DNA of 10,897 bases from positions 1 through 10,897 of the forward strand of contig CAMFFI010000022.1 in NCBI GenBank assembly GCA_945949625.1, written 5' to 3'. The stretch comes from an uncultured bacterium (GTDB lineage Bacteria; Bacillota; Clostridia; Oscillospirales; Acutalibacteraceae). The notes under the pieces were generated by a model. That model made no database searches. It was not told the origin of the DNA and saw only the letters and a program-made list of their open reading frames with translations. Positions 6,449 through 10,897 of this stretch are shown here, in pieces. The position numbers and the translations under genes were made by a program. Numbering within the stretch: position 1 is the stretch's first letter; each line of letters opens with the position of its first letter.

Positions 6449-6631
6449 TTAATTTTGCTTTTCTACAATTTTGTATTCATCATACAGCTGAAAATAATGA
6501 CAGTTTTCAATGCTTTGCCGCATAAAGCGCTCCATTTCGTCCTCATCTAAGTTTATCTGACAGTAATAACAGTCATATTCGTCATCATACGCATAGTGAG
6601 AGCAAAACTCACAGCTTGTTTTTTCCTTCAT
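6449..6631 (-). CDS. Small Cys-rich protein, possibly DUF6472-like
   Basis: This 60-residue acidic protein has two CxxC knuckles, CEFC (7-10) and CYYC (21-24), and a later Cys (NCHYF, Cys44). The pattern suggests a small zinc-ribbon or other metal site. The centre is strongly acidic (NLDEDEMERFM), and the tail DEYKIVEKQ is the sort seen in short conserved clostridial proteins. I associate this layout with the DUF6472 family, from memory rather than by search, and its function is unknown to me. The start is well supported: AAGGAA at 6639-6644 lies seven bases upstream and overlaps the stop codon of the LOG gene, 11 bp away. The two genes are therefore one transcript, read from the promoter at 7291-7319. 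Confidence 0.8.
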   Translation of the reverse strand: MKEKTSCEFCSHYAYDDEYDCYYCQINLDEDEMERFMRQSIENCHYFQLYDEYKIVEKQN

Positions 6632-6642
6632 AAACTCATTCC

Positions 6643-7212
6643 TTAAAATTCATATTTATCATACATATCAGGCGTATAATTTTCCACAGCATTAAAAACC
6701 TCTTCGCTTGTATTACAAAGGCTGAAAAGCTTAAGGCAGGCTTCTGTCATAAATCTTTCATCTATGGCTTTTTTAAGCATTTTAATCATAGTGTCGAAGT
6801 AGCCGTTAATATTGTAAATTATAATCGGCTTTTCGTGCTGATAAAGCTGTTTTAGGGTTATTGTTTCAAAGAACTCGTCATATGTTCCGATACTGCCGGG
6901 CAAAACTATAAATGCTTCGGAATTATCCTCCATATATTTTTTCCTTTCGTGCATAGTTTTTGTGAAAACAAGCTCTGTGCAATTATCCGAAAGCACATCT
7001 CTTTTCTTAAAAAATTCAGGCACAACTCCGATAATTGTTTTTCCGTTTGCTTTTGCCGCACCTCTGGAAACTGCTCCCATTACGCCGTATTTTCCGGCGC
7101 CGAAAACAAGTCCGTAGCCTTTTTTTACAAGCTCCTCGCCGAAAAGCTCGCTTTTCTCTATATAAATTCTGTCTATCTGTTCACTTGATGAGCCAAAAAC
7201 GCAAAGGTTCAT
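6643..7212 (-). CDS. LOG-family (TIGR00730) Rossmann-fold protein, putative nucleotide phosphoribohydrolase
   Basis: LOG-family enzymes release the base from nucleoside 5'-monophosphates, classically cytokinin ribotides; the natural substrate in most bacteria is unclear. The protein has 189 residues, the usual length. The N terminus MNLCVFGSSS and the phosphate-binding segment VFGAGKYGVMG (about 36-46) are typical. HERK (88-91) supplies the conserved Arg and Lys. The catalytic motif is PGSIGTYDE (105-113): it keeps the Glu and the GT but has Ser in place of the second Gly of PGGxGTxxE. The first glycine-rich loop is also altered (GAGKYG for the common GGGxxG). Activity is therefore likely but not certain. 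The start has AAGGAG at 7221-7226, eight bases upstream, and a consensus promoter stands about 80 bp further up. The gene leads a two-gene unit with the Cys-rich protein. Confidence 0.9.
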   Translation of the reverse strand: MNLCVFGSSSEQIDRIYIEKSELFGEELVKKGYGLVFGAGKYGVMGAVSRGAAKANGKTIIGVVPEFFKKRDVLSDNCTELVFTKTMHERKKYMEDNSEAFIVLPGSIGTYDEFFETITLKQLYQHEKPIIIYNINGYFDTMIKMLKKAIDERFMTEACLKLFSLCNTSEEVFNAVENYTPDMYDKYEF

Positions 7213-7257
7213 AGTCTTTTCTCCTTTTTGAGATTATTTTTTTATATAGTTATTCCA

Positions 7258-7286
7258 TTGAAATATTATAGAATAAAGTGTATATT
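7258..7286 (+). promoter_or_regulatory. Candidate promoter for the MATE gene
   Basis: TTGAAA (7258-7263), a 17-bp spacer and TATATT (7281-7286) match sigma-A consensus well. Transcription would start near 7293 and give a leader of about 170 nt carrying both palindromic repeats. A TATAAT at 7321-7326 is an alternative -10, but its -35 region is poor. Confidence 0.4.
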
Positions 7287-7290
7287 ATGA

Positions 7291-7319
7291 ATTATAAACT
7301 TTAGTTTTTAATGTGTCAA
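7291..7319 (-). promoter_or_regulatory. Consensus sigma-A promoter for the LOG / Cys-rich gene pair
   Basis: Read on the minus strand, TTGACA (7319-7314), exactly 17 bp, then TATAAT (7296-7291) is a perfect match to consensus. Transcription would start near 7284, about 70 nt before the LOG start codon. It faces the candidate MATE promoter, and their start regions nearly coincide. Confidence 0.8.
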
Positions 7320-7353
7320 TTATAATATTTATGATTATTCTGTTTAATGTTAC

Positions 7354-7375
7354 GGCGGCTTGTAGGCAAGCCGCC
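7354..7375. repeat. GC-rich palindromic element ahead of the MATE gene
   Basis: GGCGGCTTG (7354-7362) and CAAGCCGCC (7367-7375) form a perfect 9-bp stem with a TAGG loop, far richer in GC than the surroundings. On the minus strand the stem is headed by GTAGGG (7379-7374), the same hexamer that heads the hairpin at 8896-8918. It has no T-run and looks like a dispersed REP-type element. Confidence 0.6.
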
Positions 7376-7410
7376 CTACGATGTTAAAGAAATGTTTTAT
7401 CTATTTTTGC

Positions 7411-7432
7411 GGACAGCCGCAAGGGCTGTTCC
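7411..7432. repeat. Palindromic element with GCAAG loop, copy 1
   Basis: GGACAGCC (7411-7418) and GGCTGTTC (7424-7431) pair with one G-T wobble around the loop GCAAG. The element matches the reverse complement of 8897-8917 except for an A-T to G-C stem change and one extra T. It lies in the leader of the MATE gene, about 30 bp before the start codon. Confidence 0.55.
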
Positions 7433-7465
7433 TGCTGATTGAAAAATTAAGGAAAGGGGTAAATA

Positions 7466-8860
7466 ATGGAACAAACAAAAAGTAAAACAAACGCAGACTC
7501 TGTTATGCAAAAGTCCGTAACAAGACTTGCTGTTCCTATTTTTATACAATGCCTTTTAAGTATGTGCTTAGGCTATGTGGATACAATAATGCTTTCCAAT
7601 TATTCGGACACAGCCGTAGGTGCGGTTGGAAATGCAAACCAGGTGCTGGGATTTTTGACTCTTGCTTTTTCAATAATAAGCTCTGCAACGGGAATTATGG
7701 CTTCTCAGTATTTAGGTGCAGGAAGGAAAAAGGAAATAAGCGTCGTTTACACTGTTTCAGTTGCTTTTAATCTACTGCTCAGCGTTGTTATCAGCACAGT
7801 TGTTTTTGTGTTCAGCGGAGGACTTCTTACGGTTATGAATGTTCCCGGCGAAATGTTTGAAAACGCAAATACATATATGCAGCTTGTGGGTGGATTTATT
7901 TTTACGCAGGCTATTTTCGATGCTTTCGATCAGATTTTCAGAAGTAACGGAAAAACAACAGTCGGTATGCTTTTAGCCTTTGCTATGAACATTATTAATA
8001 TTGCCGGAAACTTCTGTTTTCTTTACGGACCGCTTAAATACTTGAATTTAGGCGTTACAGGCGTTGCAATTTCAACCTCTGTAAGCCGTGTGGTTGTGGT
8101 TATTATTGCAATTATTTACTTTAAAATTGCAATTGACGGTGAAATTTCCTTTAAATATTTAAAGCCCTTTCCCTTTGACGTGCTTAAAAAGCTCCTGCGC
8201 CTCGGAATACCTACGGCAGGAGAAAACATCTCTTATAACTTTTCACAGATTATTATTTCCATAGTTGTTAATACCCTGGGCACAATTGCAATAAACACAA
8301 GAATATATGCAACTATGTTATGCAATTTTTCGTATATGTATGCATTGTCAATGGCTTTGGCTACACAAATTCTTGTGGGGCACAGCGTTGGTGCAGGCGA
8401 TTACGACTACGCCTACAAGCGTGTATTTAAAACAATGAAAACCGCAATCGTTGTATCGGCGGTAATTGCAACACTTAACTGGCTTTTAAGTCCCTATACC
8501 TTCAGCTTGTTTGTTTACAACAGTCCCAACAGCGCCGAAATTATATCCTTAGGCAGTCAGATTATGCTCATAGCTGTTTTTCTTGAATTCGGAAGAAGTA
8601 CAAACCTTGTAGTAATAAACAGTATGAAGGCGGCAGGGGACGTCAAATTCCCTACGGTACTTGGTATTTGCTCAATGTGGGGCGTTTCTGTGCTTTTCAG
8701 CTTTTTGCTGGGTATTGTGTTTAATATGGGACTTCAGGGCGTTTGGATTGCAATGGCGGCTGATGAAATACTCCGAGGTATTGTAGTTTTAATACGCTGG
8801 AAAAGAGGAACGTGGCGCGGTAAAAGCGTTGTAACAAAAGAGGAAAAGTCAACGTCATAA
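7466..8860 (+). CDS. MATE-family multidrug/organic cation efflux transporter
   Basis: This 464-residue integral membrane protein should export drugs or other organic compounds by Na+ or H+ antiport. About 12 hydrophobic segments make up nearly the whole length. Family features include the opening RLAVPIFIQCLLSMCLGYVD with an acidic residue after TM1, then AVGAVGNANQ, GIMASQYLGAG (which recurs as TQILVGHSVGAG in the second half, reflecting the internal duplication), and FRSNGKT, the common 'R..G.T' stretch before TM5. The second half begins near LLRLGIPTAGENISYNF. The start has AAAGGGG at 7453-7459, six bases upstream. The gene stands alone, and its substrate cannot be told from sequence. No adjacent regulator gene is present. 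The leader contains two palindromic repeats. Two more hairpins and a terminator follow the stop. Confidence 0.93.
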   Translation: MEQTKSKTNADSVMQKSVTRLAVPIFIQCLLSMCLGYVDTIMLSNYSDTAVGAVGNANQVLGFLTLAFSIISSATGIMASQYLGAGRKKEISVVYTVSVAFNLLLSVVISTVVFVFSGGLLTVMNVPGEMFENANTYMQLVGGFIFTQAIFDAFDQIFRSNGKTTVGMLLAFAMNIINIAGNFCFLYGPLKYLNLGVTGVAISTSVSRVVVVIIAIIYFKIAIDGEISFKYLKPFPFDVLKKLLRLGIPTAGENISYNFSQIIISIVVNTLGTIAINTRIYATMLCNFSYMYALSMALATQILVGHSVGAGDYDYAYKRVFKTMKTAIVVSAVIATLNWLLSPYTFSLFVYNSPNSAEIISLGSQIMLIAVFLEFGRSTNLVVINSMKAAGDVKFPTVLGICSMWGVSVLFSFLLGIVFNMGLQGVWIAMAADEILRGIVVLIRWKRGTWRGKSVVTKEEKSTS

Positions 8861-8863
8861 AAA

Positions 8864-8878
8864 GTCGAGTGCCTCGAC
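8864..8878. repeat. Short hairpin after the MATE stop
   Basis: GTCGAG (8864-8869) and CTCGAC (8873-8878) form a 6-bp stem with a three-base loop. No T-run follows, so it may only protect the mRNA 3' end or be a remnant of a dispersed repeat. The rest of 8879-9049 shows no gene; TGCCC-gt-GGGCA at 8970-8981 is another small palindrome. Confidence 0.4.
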
Positions 8879-8895
8879 ACGCAATTCGGACAGTA

Positions 8896-8918
8896 GGGAC
8901 AACCCTTGCGGTTGTCCT
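8896..8918. repeat. Palindromic element with GCAAG loop, copy 2 (opposite orientation)
   Basis: GGACAACC (8897-8904) and GGTTGTCC (8910-8917) form a perfect 8-bp stem, extended by a G-T pair. On the minus strand the loop reads GCAAG, identical to 7419-7423. GTAGGG (8893-8898) heads it, as it does the element at 7354-7375. It lies downstream of the MATE gene, so the two GCAAG copies flank that gene in opposite orientation. Confidence 0.55.
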
Positions 8919-9049
8919 AAAAAGCCTCCAAAATAATCGAGCAGACAGGTTGATAATACAAACCTTTTATGCCCGTGGGCAACCGAGCAATTTCCTATAA
9001 TGTAAAAAGCAATCGGAACTTCAAAAGATTGACATCATATAAATGCAAC

Positions 9050-9090
9050 AAAGCTCCCTGTGAAAATCATCAGGGAGCTTTTCTTGTTTT
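9050..9090. terminator. Bidirectional terminator between the MATE and CotH-dockerin genes
   Basis: AAAGCTCCCTG (9050-9060) pairs perfectly with CAGGGAGCTTT (9071-9081) around a 10-nt loop. In the + direction it continues TTTCTTGTTTT. On the minus strand the stem ends in CTTTGTTGCATTT, so it also lies correctly 16 bases after the stop of the minus-strand CotH gene. Confidence 0.8.
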
Positions 9091-9096
9091 GAGCAA

Positions 9097-10896
9097 TTAA
9101 GCTAATTCAGCCAATTGCAATTGAATTGCAGTTGCGTCTAAAATATTTATTTTTCCGTCTTTGTTAACATCGGCAGCCAGAAGTGATTTATCGGATAATT
9201 GGGAAAGCTCTGCAACATAGAACTGTATTTCCGTAGCGTCCAAAATGGTGATTTTACCGTCTAAATCAACATCTCCTAAAATATATGACGGCTTATAATC
9301 CGCATACATCTGGGCGCTTAACCACGCGCTTCTGCTTAACAGCCAGTCAACCGTGTAATCATATTCACCCTTAAAGGTGTTTGTATCGTAATAGGTTGAT
9401 TTTGTATCCTGAGTATAGGTATTTGTCCTGTAATCATAATGACAAAGATTAAGGGAAGAATGGTCGCAAATCCAGCTGCTTGTATAAAGGCTCCAGCCGC
9501 TTGTATAATTCATTTCGGCAGAATCCTTAAGGATATTGTAATATACATCACTTGAGAAGAATTCCCCTGTTGATACATCGGTGCCTGCAAAGTTATTAAT
9601 TGCAGGAACGAACTTTTCAAACCAGATTTGTGGAGCGGCCTCAAGAACAGTTGTGTTTCTTGCAATATTGAACATTATATTGCTTGACGATTTTGAGGTT
9701 GGCCTTAACGCACCCTTGTGCATACACCACCAGCCGGTAGGCTCTTCATAATCGGTTACGCCCATATTTTTCAGTTCTCTTTCAACACCTGTTGCGTTGC
9801 CCAGGGAGTTGTCATAATCCCATACGGGAGAGGCAAAGAATTTCCAGTTGCCGTCTGCGTCCTGCTTGTAGGTAAAGTAAAGGCTTGAAACACCTGCGTC
9901 CCAGTTTTTACTTAATTCATTTATTAAGTAAATTTTTGTCAGGGATTCAACGTCAACATATTCATCAAGGTTTGAAACCTTGTTTTTAATTGCGTTAAAC
10001 ATAGCGTCAAACTTTTCTTTTGCATAATTAAGCACTTCGTCATAATAGGTATCTCCCACTGCAAGCTCGGGTACCTTTAAGGTGATTTTGTTTCCGCTGG
10101 CAGAATCAAAGTAATAATCCTCTTCGCCGGCACCTGCGTCAACCTCGCAGGTAAAAGCGAAATCTTCGGCAAAAGAACCGTCGGCATTAACGTAGCCTGT
10201 TTCGTCAATATCGGAAAGCAGATTTCCGCTGCCTGTGTCAATTTTCTGAGCCATCTGGTAAGAGCCCTTATACACACCGTCAACATAAAAATCGACAAAT
10301 CGTGAATCAGACGCATAAGGCATCCCTACAGCGTCGGAAAGGTCGTACAAAAATCTGTTTCTTGCAAGAGAAGCGTCCTGATAATTGGCAAGAATTGAAT
10401 ATTTTTTGCCCTTTTCCATTCCGTCAATTGAAACCTTGCTGCTATATGTAATATTGAATGGCTTTTTATCCTTATACCAAGTGGTATTGCCTCTGCCCTT
10501 GATTTTTTTGATTGCAGAGTTATCCACAGAGCCGTCCCTGCCTACAATTGCTCCTGTTGCAGAAGCAGAGTTTGATTTGTCGGCGCTTAGATATTCCCAA
10601 AGACCTGTTCCGTTTCCGTCGGCATTTGAGTTGTTCACATAAATTGCCGCCTCTGCGGAGGATTTCATAAATCTAAGGCTTGATTTCTCGCCGTTTACGG
10701 TAACGGTGTAGGTTTTTCCTGTTTCATAATTCATTACTAATGACGACATTGACTGAATTGTTGCGTCATCAATTTTTATATCCATAGACGAGTTGTTGTA
10801 AAGCTCAACCTTACTGCTGTCTGCGCCTGAAGGAAGATAAAAATAATTTGCGTTTTCTGTTTCGTTCCACTGCCATAACTGCCAAGCCTCTGTTTC
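9097..10896 (-). CDS. CotH-domain protein with C-terminal type I dockerin (5'-partial)
   Basis: About 600 residues are visible and the frame stays open to the window edge, so the N terminus, including any signal peptide, is missing; the ATG at 10785 is internal. The CotH kinase-like domain shows KGRGNTTW with KKPFNI (about 10455-10504), ARNRFLYDLSDAVG (about 10323-10362), a YVDGVYKGSYQMAQKID stretch, and SPVWDYDNSLGN, whose two Asp (9811-9819) correspond to the DxD metal site of CotH kinases. The C terminus is a dockerin with two Ca2+-binding repeats: DVDLDGKITILD (9238-9273) and DVNKDGKINILD (9136-9171), each followed by AT-IQ. Dockerins bind cohesins on scaffoldins, so this is probably a secreted cellulosome-type component. 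CotH kinases phosphorylate proteins in Bacillus spore coats; the substrate here is unknown. It is Asn/Asp/Ser/Tyr-rich, as expected outside the cell. The bidirectional terminator at 9050-9090 closes the gene. Confidence 0.92.
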   Translation of the reverse strand, partial: ETEAWQLWQWNETENANYFYLPSGADSSKVELYNNSSMDIKIDDATIQSMSSLVMNYETGKTYTVTVNGEKSSLRFMKSSAEAAIYVNNSNADGNGTGLWEYLSADKSNSASATGAIVGRDGSVDNSAIKKIKGRGNTTWYKDKKPFNITYSSKVSIDGMEKGKKYSILANYQDASLARNRFLYDLSDAVGMPYASDSRFVDFYVDGVYKGSYQMAQKIDTGSGNLLSDIDETGYVNADGSFAEDFAFTCEVDAGAGEEDYYFDSASGNKITLKVPELAVGDTYYDEVLNYAKEKFDAMFNAIKNKVSNLDEYVDVESLTKIYLINELSKNWDAGVSSLYFTYKQDADGNWKFFASPVWDYDNSLGNATGVERELKNMGVTDYEEPTGWWCMHKGALRPTSKSSSNIMFNIARNTTVLEAAPQIWFEKFVPAINNFAGTDVSTGEFFSSDVYYNILKDSAEMNYTSGWSLYTSSWICDHSSLNLCHYDYRTNTYTQDTKSTYYDTNTFKGEYDYTVDWLLSRSAWLSAQMYADYKPSYILGDVDLDGKITILDATEIQFYVAELSQLSDKSLLAADVNKDGKINILDATAIQLQLAELA

Positions 10897-10897
10897 G

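Noticed and set aside
7354..7432. Insertion sequence or transposon ends
   Set aside because: The palindromes are short, no transposase frame or target duplication is visible, and the intervening DNA is an ordinary leader.
9097..10785. ATG at 10785 as the start of the CotH-dockerin gene
   Set aside because: The minus-strand frame continues for 37 more codons to the window edge with protein-like content, and no ribosome site precedes this ATG.

Overview
The window looks like a chromosomal segment of a low-GC, anaerobic Clostridia-type Firmicute, most likely a gut or rumen Oscillospiraceae/Ruminococcaceae member. Reasons: AT-rich intergenic DNA, AGGAG-type ribosome sites, consensus sigma-A-like promoters, and a CotH-type protein ending in a type I dockerin whose repeats read 'DGKITILDATEIQ', a style I associate with Ruminococcus and Eubacterium siraeum relatives. 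The lineage is inferred from gene content; no rRNA is present.

Layout. 2-913 (+): ribF, the bifunctional flavokinase/FAD synthetase, lacking only a few N-terminal residues, followed by a clear rho-independent terminator. 914-1221: a 308-bp AT-rich control region with a promoter, a perfect 23-bp palindrome over its -35 element, and a cluster of GTATAAA-type half-sites. 1222-6266 (+): a five-gene potassium block: ktrB (channel-like K+ transporter), ktrA (RCK gating subunit), an 82-residue membrane protein with a receiver-like tail, a KdpD-like sensor kinase without the usual N-terminal KdpD domain, and kdpE. 6267-6448: two near-identical 49-bp direct repeats and a terminator between convergent transcripts. 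6449-7212 (-): a two-gene unit, a LOG/TIGR00730-family protein and then a 60-residue Cys-rich protein, read from a consensus promoter at 7291-7319. 7213-7465: promoters and two palindromic repeats. 7466-8860 (+): a MATE-family efflux transporter. 8861-9096: two further hairpins, then a bidirectional terminator. 9097-10896 (-): a CotH-domain protein with a C-terminal dockerin, whose 5' end lies outside the window.

How the genes fit together. KtrB and KtrA should form a gated K+ uptake system. KdpD/KdpE normally control the kdpFABC pump, but no kdpFABC is present here and the two-component genes lie directly downstream of ktrBA. This suggests the sensor pair has been paired with the Ktr system. 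The small membrane protein between them is the least explained gene in the block. The remaining genes (flavin cofactor synthesis, LOG enzyme, MATE exporter, dockerin protein) appear to be independent units.

No tRNA, rRNA, transposase, CRISPR array or phage gene was seen. The best candidates for something undescribed are the small receiver-like membrane protein, the rewired potassium locus with its palindromic operator, and the paired 49-bp repeat immediately after kdpE.
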